From Areca catechu (Eukaryota > Streptophyta > Magnoliopsida > Arecales > Arecaceae): DNA of 64,000 bases. The stretch is taken from contig CM038046.1 of the NCBI GenBank assembly GCA_021397845.1, positions 67,474,021 through 67,538,020 on the forward strand, read 5' to 3'. Below are positions 34,001-46,210 of the stretch, piece by piece. The stretch's first letter is position 1; each line of letters begins with the position of its first letter. Position numbers and translations under genes: made by a program. The notes under the pieces are model-generated. The model saw only the letters and a program-made list of their open reading frames with translations. It had not been told where the DNA came from and made no database searches.

Positions 34001-34179
34001 GAAGCAAACATATTGAAATAAGACATCAGTTCATAAGAGATCACATTCAAAACTCTAATGTGTTGTTAGAATTTATTTGTACTGGTTATCAATTGGCTGA
34101 TATATTCAGAAATCCTTTGAATGAAGATAGATTTTGCATGATTAGAAGAGAATTGGGAGTCATTGACCCTTTTGCTTGA
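31064..34179 (+). pseudogene. pol: Pol of Sirevirus J: protease, integrase, RT, RNase H
   Basis: Protease: the catalytic site normally read as LDSG is LNSC here (near 31105), so both the Asp and the Gly are lost. Integrase: zinc-binding HHCC (HHRLGHAS, CAACQFGKQ), then the catalytic residues D in YMDLFGP, D in RSDHGTEFDN and E in NGVVERKN, all present. RT: YVDD within QIYVDDIIFG near 33230, with the conserved QMDIKSAFLNG and YGLKQAPRAWYDR. RNase H: HADFVG and STAEAEY. Breaks: TGA at 31775 (an expected CGA), a frameshift near 32155, and TAA at 33901 (an expected CAA). Integration and reverse transcription would occur in particles and nucleus if intact. Confidence 0.92.
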
Positions 34180-34860
34180 AACTCTTCAATTTCCTTCAAA
34201 ATTCCTCAAAAATAATTTATAAATTCTCAAATATATTTAAAGCTTCTCTAAGAATTCATTCTAAATTTTATCAATTTTTTTTTAATTTTACAAAATTTTA
34301 TTTTGACTAGTTTAATTTCGGAGGTCGACACTTAAAATTTCGGAGGTCGACACTTAGGGTCGACCCCTGAAATTTTTGAGAGGTCGACACTTGGTCGGAA
34401 AACCTACTTTTAAAACCCATCTGCAAGCCCTATTTCCTCCATTTCTTTTCTTTTTCTCCTTCGTGTGGTCCCCCTCCAATGCTCCTAAGCTCTGAATAGT
34501 GGATTTCCAACCCTCTCCCTCCTCTTTTTGGATAATCTTCTCCTCCCCTCACAGTTTCTCTTGGACCGAACTGGTTTTTACCGTGTTCCTCATTTTTGGG
34601 CAACCATAGGTTTTTGCCTCTATTTACCCTCAATTATCGATTGATATTCGATTGAAAACACTCATTTCTTCCCTCCATTTCGTGCATTTCCTCTATTTGC
34701 TCTCTTTTTTTTTTTCAATTTCACAAACCCTCACTTACCTTTTCACGGTTCCTACATTTGCTCAACCGTGAATTCCTTTTCTCCTCTCCAAATTCTTGGT
34801 TCTTCTTTTTCTTAGCACTGCATTATCCTACTTCTCCCTAAATTACCCTCTTCCATCCAT
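34180..34860 (+). other. Spacer between J pol and the extra ORF
   Basis: Non-coding and pyrimidine-rich. At 34320-34400 it has four more GGTCGAC motifs like those of the LTR (GGAGGTCGACACTT). Minus-strand ORFs here are shadows. Confidence 0.6.
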
Positions 34861-36624
34861 ATGGGTCCAAGGAAGCAGTTGGCTGTAAGGAAAAGGACAA
34901 TGGAACAAGGCCAAGGTATTACTGAGCGACGAAGAAAGGCCAGACATGAGAGTGAGCCATCCCTAGAGGAACCTGCACCAGTGCCAGCTAGCTTAGTATG
35001 AAATAGCATTGCGAGCGGGAGACGTGTGGATATACCTTTCTGTGATCAGCATCACTTTTTTATAGGAGATGTACTAAGAGATGCATGTCTGGTTCACTTC
35101 TGCATGATGATTGAGAGATTCTACAGAGACCTCATCAGGGTGTTCTATGCATTCATGGCCACTGATGGCATTGGATGGTCTGCTACTGTTCGTGGGATCG
35201 AGATTCTAGTGACACCGGAGGTCTTCAGTCGTGTTTGGAGGATTCCACTTCATGGCACAGCCGCCACTACTATCAGCGACCGAGAGCGCGCCTTCAGATG
35301 TATCTTAGAGCGCGAGGATGTTAGCGATATTTTCATAGTAGCCGCTAACCAGCTATCATTGGAGATGAGAGTGCTGCATCATATCATCGCCCGCATCTTG
35401 ATTCCAAAGAGCGGGAGGTTCCACTTTATTACTGAGCATGAGCTAGTGTTGACGGTGTCCCTGAGACAGCGGACTCCCATCAACCTTCCCAGGATCATGC
35501 TTCAGCAGATGGGAAAGGCAGCATCTCATAGGAGACTAGTTCAGCCATATGGCATGGGACTGACACAGTTATTCAGGGAGTATGGAGTATCATTTGATGG
35601 TATACCCTTCAGTCATCTGTAGCATACTGACACATACGGAGAGAAATCCTTGCATAGGAAGAGATTTCGACTGACTGGTGATCGTTGGGTGCGACGGAAG
35701 TCTGGCCAGGAGCCAGATGAGGAGGAGGAGATTCGAGCAGCTGAGGCATGGCCTTCAGAGCCTACTGATCATGGTACACCTCCTCGTCTAGCACCAGAGT
35801 CAGAGACTGTGGAGACTGAGCCATTCACGCCACCACCCTCATCAGCTCCAACACCTTCTGCTACTGCTACACCACAGAGGACTACAGCGAGCACATCGAA
35901 CTTTGAGCAGAGAGTGACTGATCACATTTCAGAGGTCCGGACAGAGATTGCTGGTGTACGACAGGAGCTACATGGTCTGTGGATCCACACAGACATGCGC
36001 ATTGGAGCTCTCTCAGCTACTATCGATATAGGATTCTGACAAATCCTCAGCTTACTGAGATTGGCATTACCACCAGGGACTGTAGATCCGACAGTGCCTC
36101 CTCCACATTCTGATGATGATGATGATGATGACTCTAGTGGCTATAGTGACAGTGATGGAGATCAGCCTGGAGCAAGTAGCTCTGATGTTCCACCTGCTGA
36201 TCCGATTCCAGAGATTCCCCCTTCTGCTGATCCTCCTTCTACTGATCTTCCTAGTACTGATACTCCATCTATAGATGTGCCAGTAGATACTGAGATTACT
36301 GAGTCACTCTTTGAGTCTATTACAGGCATTCCAGATGATAGAGATGAGCATACAGAGACTGATATTGATGATCCCACTGCTTATGAGCTTGTCAGCAGGC
36401 ACACTCCAGCTCAGTCTACTCAGCATACAGATCCACCTACTCCTACTTCTACTACTTATGTTAGGACACCTTCAGAGTCTTTTCCACGGACCTATAAATC
36501 TCGTAGGACTATCCCTAGGTCTGGTCCCTCTCTGAGGACTCGGAGTCTCACTCATAGGACTCCAAAATCCTCATCTAGGATCTCGGTTCCTATCTCTTTT
36601 GATGTACCTTCTGATGAGGAGTAG
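34861..36624 (+). pseudogene. Sirevirus extra (envelope-like position) ORF of J
   Basis: One frame of 587 codons runs from ATG 34861 to the stop at 36622, interrupted by three stops (34999, 35620, 36037) and no frameshift. Residues about 50-250 form a compact domain (DVLRDACLVHFCMMIERFYR, WSATVRGIEILVTPEVFSRV) resembling what databases call putative plant transposon protein. After that come an acidic patch, Pro/Ser/Thr-rich stretches, a short coiled coil (HISEVRTEIAGVRQELHGL) and an Asp run. The position is that of the envelope-like ORF of Sireviruses. I see no signal peptide, fusion peptide or clear membrane segment, so an envelope role is not supported. The true function is unknown. Confidence 0.75.
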
Positions 36625-37203
36625 CATCATAGATTTGCTTGATATATGATGTTTACTGAGGTACTAGTTTGCTTTGTATGTTCTGATGTATCAGTCTTTT
36701 GTTCTTACTATGTAAGCAATTTTGTAATTGAATACATTCATATATTTATCTACATTGTGGTATTTTACTGTCTGATGCCAGCTCTTAGCATTTATCTTTT
36801 TAAACCCTCAAGTTAGAATGTCTTTGATATATCGAATGCACAAATTGAGGGGGAGCATGTATTTTTATGCAACTAAGCACTTCATTGCAATGGAACACAA
36901 TTTTTTTTAGTATATCTTTTACTACAAAGAATGCACTTTTTGATTCTTGACAAAAAGGGGGAGTATAGTAAAGTATATATGGTTCTTATGACTCTTTCAT
37001 AGAGTAGAGTAAAGCTTGTATGGTTCTTAACTTTTTGACTCATGAGAATGTTTTCACAAAAAAGGGAGAGTAGATGAAAAGTAAATTTTTATGATATACT
37101 CATATATGTGAAGTTTCTTTGAAAATTTTTTAATGATATATTTTGCTTTTGGACTTAATTGAATATAACCTCAAGGTTTTGTCATCATCAAAAAGGGGGA
37201 GAT
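36625..37203 (+). promoter_or_regulatory. Downstream region of J with four polypurine tracts
   Basis: GAGGGGGAGC (36847), AAAAAGGGGGAG (36952-36963), AAAAAAGGGAGAG (37058-37070) and AAAAAGGGGGAGAT (37190-37203) recur, the last abutting the 3' LTR. Multiplied polypurine tracts are a known habit of Sireviruses. No gene. Confidence 0.75.
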
Positions 37204-38267
37204 TGTTGGCTTTGGCTCCTTAGTTTTGATGATTAACAAAAGGTTGAGTATATGTTTGGACTAATGTTTCATTTCAACATAAAGTTTGAGGCCTTAGGTT
37301 ATTCAAAAAGAGTATCAAGAGTACAATGATGAAACCAAGCTTGCTTGATTTGGGAAAGAGCTCTTCTATCTTAAACAAGATCAAATTTTTTCATATTGGA
37401 CCTTCATATTAAGAAGTAATTGACAAAAGAAACAAAGGCCTAGAGAAACTCAAGCATGGCACGCACCTCTCCAGAGTTTCAAAAAATTTTAGACCAGAGG
37501 TCAACCTACAGAGGTCGACACCTTGCCAAAGGTCGACCACCAGAGGTCGACTCATGAAGAAAAGAAAAGTTCAGCAAGGGCGGCATGGCAAAATTTCAGT
37601 GGCACGCTTCAAAGGTCACCACCTGAGGTCGACACCTGTCCAGAGGTCGACACCAGAGGTCGACTCATTGACTGAGAATTGAAACTGGGCAGAACTATGG
37701 TTTTCTAGATTTTTGCCTAAGATAAACTGGAGGTCGACACTTGACCCAAAGGTCGACTCATGACGTCGACTCATGGCATAACGGCTAGTTTTTCTGAACT
37801 TTTGATTTGATTTCTAACGGCCATAAATAGCCATATTTTTTATTATAACGGTCTTGTGGAGTTGTTTCATCTTTAATGAAGTTTTTAACCTCCACCTAAC
37901 TTCAAAAAGCCAAAACAAGTGTGTAAGGTTTGTTGGTGAGCCTAGGTAACAAAACCAACTTAGGTTTTGACTTGTGAGCCTTGTAAAACAAGTCGGCTGT
38001 AATCTAGAGAAGATTATAGTGGAAATTCCCAATTGGAGCTTGGGCAGTGGATGTAGGTGCTAGGTGCACCGAATCACTATACGTTTTGTGTGTTTGCATT
38101 GCTTTACTCTGTATTGCTCTTTAATTGTTGTTATCTTTCATTCCTTCCGTTGCACAATTACTTAAGCACTATCACTCTTCACATTTGAAATTGATAGCAC
38201 ATATATTGCTTTATTTTTTAAAAAGACCCAATTCACCCCCCCTCTTGGGCACCATATCTGGGCAACA
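37204..38267 (+). repeat. Element J 3' LTR (internally deleted)
   Basis: It pairs with 27848-29267 but lacks about 356 bases after ACCTAACTTCAAAAA (37912). It keeps the AGGTCGAC array (37495-37770) and the end GGGCAACA. Confidence 0.92.
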
Positions 38268-38272
38268 GAGTT

Positions 38273-41200
38273 GAATCTAGATTTAATCCTGCAATCACTC
38301 CCGGAGTCATTTTCTCAGTTTGTCTTGAATTATCACATGAACAAACTGAACACTTCCTTGCCTGAGTTGTTAAATATATTAAAAACAGTGGAGAACCACA
38401 AAAAAAAAGAAAAGGCTCCACTTCTTCTTATTAATAAGACCAATAAGAAGAAATCAGGCAAAAAGGGTTTTAATAGGAAGCTAAACCCTAAGAGTGGCAT
38501 CAATAAGAATAAGAAAGGAAAGAAGGCCTCCAAACAGTCAACCTGTTTCTTTTGCGGCAAAGCGGGACATTGGAAAAGGAATTGCAAGGCTTACCTTGCA
38601 ACTGTGAAGCCTGGTGCATCAAATGCGCCAAAAGGTATGTATGAGATACATGCTATATTGACATTAAATTCTTCAGTTTCAAACACTTGGGTATTGGATA
38701 CAACATGTGGTTACCATATATGCAAATCTTTGCATGGCCTCCACAAGCTTAAGGTATTGAAGGAAGGTGACTTCAATCTCTACGATGCTAGTGGAGATAT
38801 TATCCAAGCAGAAGCTGCAGGGACCTATATTTTGAAGTTGCCTTCAGGGAAGATCTTGGAGTTACATAATTGTTATTATATGCCTAAGATTATTAGGAAT
38901 ATTGTATCTGTTCCCTTATTATTAAAACAAGGATATGTAATGGATGTAACGAGCACTGGTTGCTCGATAATGTTGTCTAATAAAATTATTTGTTCTGGCA
39001 TATTTAGCAATGGGGTCTTAACTCTTTCTTCCAATGATAGTGTTTTTCATGTCAATAATAAAAGAAAAAGAGAGGACTTCAATGAAACTTTACTTTGGCA
39101 TCATCGACTTGATCATGTTAATGAGTCTAAGATAAGCAAGTTATACAAGGAAAAATTTCTTGATCCTTATGAGTATGAATCATTAGGAACTTGCGAATCA
39201 TGTCTCATGGGTAAGATGACCAAGACTCCATTTACTGCACATGGAGAAAGGTCAACTGAGTTATTAGGACTTATACATACTGATGTATGTGGTCCAATGA
39301 CAACGCAGGCCATAGGTGGATACTCATATTTTATCACTTTTACAGATGATTTATCTAGGTTCGGATATGTGTATCTTATGAAACATAAATCTGAAGCCTT
39401 TGATAAATTTAAGGAGTATCAAAGTATGGTTGAAAAACAAACCGGGAAAAGTATTAAAGTTCTTCGGTCTGATCGAGGACGAGAATACTTATCCATGGAG
39501 TTTTTAGACTATCTTAAAGTTAATGGAATTCTTTCTGAATGGACCCCTCCTTATACACCACAGCTAAATGGTATAGCTGAAAGGAGGAATCGTACCTTAT
39601 TAGATATGGTACGATCCATGATGTGCTTCACAAATTTACCCATTTCCTTCTGGGGTCATGCCCTAGAAACTGCTGTTTATATTCTGAACAAAGTACCTTC
39701 TAAATCCATTATCAGTACTTCATATGAAATTTGGAGTGGAAAGAAACCATTTCCTAAATATTTTAAGGTATGGGGATGTCCAGCTTATGTTAAAAGAAAT
39801 TTTGGACATAAGTTGGAACCTAGAGCGGATAAATGTCTATTTGTAGGATATCCTAGAGAGGGTAGAGGATATCTATTTTACCATCCAATTGAACAAAAGA
39901 TTTTTGTCAACAGACATGCCACTTTTCTAGAAAAAGAGTTTATTTTAGAAAAGGACAATGGTAGTACTATTGAACTTGGAGAAGTACAAGAAACACAGAT
40001 AGACAATTCTCAATCAATAGAACGTATAGTTAGATCAGAACCAGAACACAAAACTCCTCCCCGTAGGTCTGATAGAGTGTCATGGGCACCTGAGAGGTAT
40101 GGGTTTATTATTGAAAATAATGAAGCCCAAGTCATTCAAAATGATGAACCTCTGACCTATACGGAAGCTATTTTGAGTACTGATTCAGATAGATGGCAAG
40201 AAGCCATGGAATCCGAGATAGACTCTATGTATGTCAACCAAGTATGGTCTTTGGTCGATGCACTAGAGGGTGTTAATCCTATTGGATGCAAATGGGTCTA
40301 TAAGAAAAAGATTGGGGCTGATGGCCAAGTTGAAACCTATAAAGCTAGATTAGTGGCAAAAGGTTTTAGACAAAAACAGGGAATTAATTATGATGAAACA
40401 TTCTCACCTGTTGCCATGCTCAAATCAATTTGGATTTTACTTGCTATAGCAGCATACCACGATTATGAGATCTGGCAGATGGATGCGAAGACTGCATTCC
40501 TCAATGGTTTCCTTAAGGAAGAAGTCTACATGTCACAGCCAGAAGGTTTTATTTCAAAGAATAAACCTAATCAAGTATGCAAGCTAAAAAAATCCATTTA
40601 TGGATTAAAGCAAGCTTCAAGGAGTTGGAACATCCACTTTGATGAAACTATTAAAAGGTTTGGTTTTATTAAAAATGTGGATGAACCCTGTGTTTATAAG
40701 AAGACTAGTGGGAGTGCCATAGTCTTCTTGGTTCTGTATGTAGATGACATACTCCTCATTGGGAATGATATCCCAATATTACAATCAATCAAGGTTTGGC
40801 TATCAAACTAGTTTTCCATGAAAGATTTGGGAGAAGCATCCTATATACTAAGTATTAAGATCTATAAAGATAGGTCTATGAGGATGCTAGGTTTATCCCA
40901 ATCTAGGTACATTAACTTAGTACTGAAAAGATTTAGCATGGATGGAAGTAAAAGAGGTTATCTTCTTATGAGTCAAGGCATACATCTTTCCAAAAGGATG
41001 TCTCCTAAGACACCTGAAGAAAGAAATAGAATGAATTCTATACCTTATGCTTCGGCAATAGGGTCTATAATGTATGCCATGTTATGTACCAGGCCTGATG
41101 TGGCATATGCTTTAGGCATTGTCAGTAGGTTTTAGGCTGATCCAGGAGAGGATCATTGGAAAGCAGTTAAAAATATTTTTATGTACCTGAGAAGGACTAA

Positions 41201-41722
41201 TGATATTTTCCTAGTTTATGGTGGTTCTGATCTTAAACTAGAAGCTTATTCTGATTCTAGTTTTCAATCAGACCCTGATGATAGCAAATCCATTTCAGGA
41301 TATATTTTTACCCTAAATGGTGGAGCAGTGAGTTGGAAGAGTACCAAGCAGCAGACTGTAGCTGACTCAAACCCAGAGGCAGAATACATAGCTGTCAGTG
41401 AAGCCGCCAAGGAAGCAGTCTGGATGAAGAAGTTCATCACAGAGTTGGGTGTTGTTCCTGAGATTGAAAACCCAGTGCCACTTTACTGTGATAACACTGG
41501 AGCTGTTGCTCAAGCTAAGGAACTAAGAGCTCATCATAAGTCCAAGCACATTTTGAGACGCTTCCATCTCGTACGAGAAATAGTAGAAAGATAAGATGTC
41601 TACATAAATAGAGTTGATACAAAGAACAACGTAGCAGACCCATTCACTAAGGCTCTACCACAGCGATAGCATGATCGCCACCTCGAGAGTATGGGATTAA
41701 GATTTAAAGGCGATTGGCTTTA
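38273..41722 (+). pseudogene. pol: Element H gag C-terminus and pol (protease, integrase, RT, RNase H)
   Basis: The frame continues the H gag. A CCHC knuckle CFFCGKAGHWKRNC is at about 38550. Protease shows WVLDTTCGYHIC, where family members usually have DTGCG. Integrase has HHRLDHVN and CESCLMGK zinc ligands and D, D, E in HTDVCGPM, RSDRGREYLS and NGIAERRN. RT has QMDAKTAFLNG, YGLKQASRSW and YVDD in VLYVDDILLIG. RNase H has AYSDSSF, PEAEY and YCDNTGAV. The first 846 codons are open to 40811. Stops at 40809 and 41134 sit where Gln is expected (CAG to TAG); two more are near 41592 and 41668. Confidence 0.93.
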
Positions 41723-41725
41723 GTG

Positions 41726-41737
41726 CAAGTGGGAGAT
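41726..41737 (+). promoter_or_regulatory. Polypurine tract of element H
   Basis: GCAAGTGGGAGAT directly precedes the 3' LTR (41738), the usual copia primer for plus-strand synthesis. Confidence 0.8.
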
Positions 41738-44166
41738 TGAAAGGGATATGCCCTACAAGCCAATCTATGCTGTATCTCCCAAACCTTTGTAATTGACAAT
41801 ATTCTAATAAAGGCATTATTTTTCATCATACACTGTGATTATTATTATATGATGAACCCCATAGATTAGGGCTATGATTTTAGGGTTATGATGAGATCAT
41901 ACCAGTGAGACCTAATGTCTTAAAACCTTAATCTAAAATATTCCTAGTCAAAGGAACCCTGATTAGGGGATCAGGGTTTTTCGGTCAGACTAGCACATCC
42001 TATGTATACTGAATAGGGTGACTGCTCTCACAGTCACTTGTGTATGACACTAATACTAGAATGTGGGTGCTTATTAGTGAATGAGTTCACTGTAATGATC
42101 CAACTTGAGAACATCTAATGGAGTCTTAGCTGCATGTCAATAGAAGGTTCTCATAGTGGGAGTGGTACAAGTAATCCTTTGACCTGAGACTGCCATAAGT
42201 ACCTTATGTACATGAACCCATGCTTTGGTTCAATCCTAATCATGACACTATGTCATGCACAGGATTGATACTGGGAATGGTGAATTGGATATGATGGTAA
42301 TGAGAAAGTCAACAAGGAATCGATCACTCTTAGTAAGAGGAGATTGCATCTAGCTAGTTATCAATCGGATGATGATTCAGGGAATCTTTGATCAAAGTAA
42401 AGATATTAGAGAAGGTTTATAATATCAAGATAATTGAATCATCAATATAAGATTGAGCTAGAAACAAATATAATATTGGATTTGACATATATCCATATCC
42501 ATAATTATATTTTGGGTGCAGGCTGATTGAAGGATTTAATTATACGGTAACTTTCTACTGAAGGATAATTTTGGTATTTCACCAGAATTTTCATATCTTC
42601 CGGGTAGACATGACACGTTGCTAGACGTCAATCTTGTCTTATGGGTTGATTTGAATGATCACTTATTAGGAAGAGTCCTAATTGATCAAAATCGGGTAAG
42701 CCCGATTTGACCTAAATCGATTAGAAAGAGTTCTAATCAAATTAGGTCAACTTGTATTCAAACCCACTATCGGCTAGATGTGGAATCCAATAGGTCACAC
42801 ACTAAAAGAATTGATCAAGAGTCATTTGCATGAAGACACTCTAGCAAGTGTTGCAAATCCTAACTCCTATTCGAATCATAATCGAATTAGGGTTTCGAAT
42901 TGACTCGATTTGGGTTCTAATTGGATCTAATTAGACCTTAATAGGGATTATGGCTAACCCAATTGTCTAACCTATTAGCTAGGCAACTTCCCCACCCACC
43001 CCCTTTCCCTTGCATGCCAAAAACACCAAGAGTCCATGCGCTTATGGACTCTTGGCGTGCCATTTGGAGGAGTCCAAGGGCGCATGGACTCTTGGCACGC
43101 GCCCACTTAATTCTTCGATAAATTAAGATGGGGCAGCCTTCTTTATAAGTATTAGCACCTCATTTGTCCACCCTTGGATGATAATCTAACGGGTGGAGAG
43201 GTTTTAAGAAAGAAAGAAAGCGCAGTTTCTTCCCGGGAGTGCGAAATCAGATCTCTTCGGAGATTCAAGTTTCACGACTTCTTTCTCCCAATCGTCGCGA
43301 CTTCTTCCTTTGAGAAAAGCCATGAGGATTGATCTGGAAGGCCATGAGAATTAATCCAGAAGGTCGTGAGAAGAAGGAAAGGGCATGAGAAGAAGGAAAG
43401 GGCATGAGAAAATTGTTTACGGAGAGTTATGAGGGCGCCTCTCCGGAAACTATAAAAAAGGGGTGGGAATCAGAACTCGGTGATGAGATTTTTTTTTTCT
43501 TCCTTCCTCTTCTGAAGACTCTTTCTCCCTTTCTTGTTTTTGCATTGTTTCCTTTACAGAGTAAAACTCTATCAAAACTCTGCTACTAAACAAGGTTAAG
43601 AGAGAAAGTCTCCGACGGTAAAGGAAAAGAAGAGTTCTGATTCAATTCTTTTCTTCCTTACATTAAGACATCCTTGTCTTAATTTCTCCACCAATTAATG
43701 ACAAGAATAAATCTTCTTAGGACAAGGTCTTACATTCAAGACAAAGGTGTCCTAAAGGTTCTAAGTCTTGGTAGAAGGTGGAGAAGGGGTAAGAAGGAAG
43801 AAGACACACTTTTGAGTGGAAGATTTCCAGCCATAATCCAAGTATTGAATTGTGGAAGAAGAATTCAATTGAAGGAACCATTGGAACAAGAAGTTAGGAT
43901 CTTGGTCATTGCTTTGTGTGGATCACCATCGGAGGGCGGACACCAGGACGCCTAGTGAACTCAAATAGCCCGTTCATCTTTAAGATTAAATCTTCATATA
44001 ATTGGATTTAGAGGTTACAGGTTAGTACTCGAATTCTAATTTGCATAAGAATGTTAGTCTTCATACATTTTAGTCTTATTAAGGAGCTCCTGGTTTAGGA
44101 TTTTGGTGCATATTAATTTCTATATTTTGAAATTACCCTTCCGCTGCATTGCACCGGATCCCAACA
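41738..44166 (+). repeat. Element H 3' LTR
   Basis: It pairs with 23780-26219. It ends CGGATCCCAACA and is followed by the target duplication TATCC. Confidence 0.92.
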
Positions 44167-44171
44167 TATCC

Positions 44172-44646
44172 AGGGCCCAAAATAACAACCCAGCATTTCC
44201 ACCCAAGCATTAATTAAAATTAATTAGACCAAATTTGCCTTAGTGGGCTAGGAGACATCAACAGGTCGGGTCTGAGCTGTGTGGGCCAACTAGTGCATTT
44301 AACCATTTAACTATTACTGAAAGCTGGTGTCTAAGGCTGGGGGTCCAAAGTCAAATGACCTAAGTGGTGCTGTGGCTTTTAATTGTGTCCATGCAAAAGC
44401 AGGGGGAGCCTCCCACACTCCCATCCCCTACCTGGCCAGTGGAAGGACTAGCTATTGTGTTAGGTGTAAGTTGAGCTGACCCACCCAATTTCTAGCTCTA
44501 GGTCGATGAAACCCTAGATTGTACTAGCCTTTTCTTTTTCTTTTGCATGCTTGGTTGCATCATTTCATTTTAATTGTTTGATTTGTTGCATGACCACTAT
44601 ATTAGGAACCCAATATCAAAAGTACAAACCTTAACCCAGTCCAACC
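44172..44646 (+). other. Leader of element D, second part
   Basis: This is the continuation after H. It matches the A leader (CTTAGTGGGCTAGG, GTCGGGTCT), and at 44335-44450 it has the module shared with H (GGTGTCTAAGG, GGGGGAGCCTCCCACA, ACCTGGCCA). No gene. Confidence 0.7.
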
Positions 44647-45665
44647 ATGAATCCCACTTTGGAGGCCATCCTAGCACAGCTTACCCAAATGAACCAAGCC
44701 AATACTCAAACCTAAGCCCAGCTTGCCCAGTTAACTACCTAATTGAACCAAGCCAATGTCCAATCACAAAATCAGTTAGCCCAGATAGACCATAGGTTTG
44801 ACCAATCCGATTCTAAGCTTGATCGAATGAACCAATGATTCAACCAAGTAGGAACCCTAGGTAAGACCCATAGAGATGAACCCCAGGAACCCATAGTCTT
44901 TAGATATGAACCCAGTAGTAACCCACTATTCCTCAATCAACTTGAACCCTATAGGATTGATACCCCTAGATTAGAACCCATAACCTTTAAACGCATAACC
45001 TTTGAACCCATAATCCTTAGTTTACCCAACCTTGTTACCCCAGAACCTAGTCAATTTTTCATTAGCCAAACCCCTCTTACCACCCCATTAGTTCACCAAG
45101 ATGACTTAGAAGAAGAAATATATGAGGCTGATCCAAGTTTGGTAGAGGAGTATGAGGATAACGAGTCCATTGAAGATTTAGAAGAAGAGATACCTATTGG
45201 TGACCAAGAGTTAGGAGTCAACCAAGAATTAGTTGACCCAGTAGAAACCCAAGTAGAAGTCGACCTAGTGTTAGTTGATCCAGTACAAACCTAGGTAGAA
45301 GCCATCCTAGAGTTAGCTTACTTTAACCACACCCAACCTATAATGGAAGAACCTTTAAAAGAAGAAGACCATGAGGAATCCAATCCCACTATTAGAGCTT
45401 TATCTGAGGAGCCACTAGAAGAAAGCTTAATTAGAGAGCCCAGTCCTTTGATTTATGAATTAGAAGAGTTTATTAAAGACTTAAACTCTTTAGATCAATG
45501 CCCACTAGATGAAGTCACCTCTTTGACTGCACTTGATCTCTTTCCTAAAATCAACAACCCATTCTTCCATTATGTAGATCCTTTAGATATGCCTCAAACT
45601 CATAAGGTAAATCTCATTAGTTTAGGACTCATCCCTGAAACCCTTCTAATATTCTACTCTTTCTA
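44647..45665 (+). pseudogene. gag: Degenerate gag of element D
   Basis: ATG 44647 starts a frame with Gln-rich repeats (LAQLTQMNQ, NQLAQIDHRFDQ), then an acidic half with YEADPSLVEEYED, the counterpart of YEPDISLIDEYEE in A. At least four stops interrupt the first third; the last 107 codons (45343-45665) are open. The capsid domain found in A and B is missing, and no zinc knuckle is visible. Confidence 0.65.
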
Positions 45666-46210
45666 ATTAACCTTGAACCATCTTCTTATTTCTCATCTTG
45701 CCAGACAAACCCTGAACAGACCTCTTATTTTCTATCATTTCAGGAAACTTCTTCTATTTTCTTTACTATTATGTTGCATTTCGTAGAGGTTTGCATACTG
45801 CATTCTTTCATCGAGTCAGTCATGTTTTCTTCCTACTTGTGGAAGACCCTTTGGCATCTACTAAGAGTTCATGTCACATTTTCATGTGCATGTCATGATA
45901 GGATCAAACCTAAAGAGTCTATAATCTATTAGGTTTTGTCCCTTAAAGTTCAATAAAACATCCTTTGATAGAGATGTCTAGTCGAGTCTATTAGGTATTA
46001 GTTGAGTCCAATAAAGGCACAGCTTGAATTACATGTCTGCACCTGCACTACCCTCTGCACAGCATATGCATATGGAAATTAGTCAAAGCTGAACATAACT
46101 AATGAACTAACTAACAACATGGCTAATTACAAAAAGAGAGATAAGAATTTTGCAAGGGATTTTGTAATTGTAAAGAATTTTCTGCTCGCAAAGCTGCCCC
46201 ATCTAAGATA
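45666..46210 (+). other. Gag tail and pol-deletion region of element D
   Basis: It keeps a trace of the A-family gag end (SSYLWKTLWHLLR at about 45829-45870), followed by non-coding sequence where pol would have been. The integrase tail starts after it. Confidence 0.5.

Larger units (their letters stand above)
27848..38267 (+). mobile_element. Element J: Sirevirus (Ty1/copia) with extra downstream ORF
   Basis: LTRs at 27848-29267 and 37204-38267, ends TGTTGG...GCAACA, target duplication GAGTT at 27843-27847 and 38268-38272. Domain order is gag, protease, integrase, RT, RNase H, then an additional ORF (34861-36624), the plan of the Sirevirus/Maximus lineage. Repeated polypurine tracts precede the 3' LTR. 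Stops and frameshifts make it non-autonomous. Confidence 0.94.
23780..44166 (+). mobile_element. Element H: Ty1/copia retrotransposon containing Sirevirus J
   Basis: LTRs at 23780-26219 and 41738-44166 (about 2.4 kb, TGAAAGG...TAACA/CAACA) flank a primer binding site, a long leader, a gag-pol frame and a polypurine tract. A perfect target duplication TATCC is at 23775-23779 and 44167-44171. J splits gag-pol. All copia domains are recognisable (gag, protease, integrase, RT, RNase H), but in-frame stops inactivate it. Confidence 0.94.

Noticed and set aside
34861..36624. A true viral envelope gene
   Set aside because: No signal peptide, cleavage site or transmembrane segment is visible. Only the position matches.
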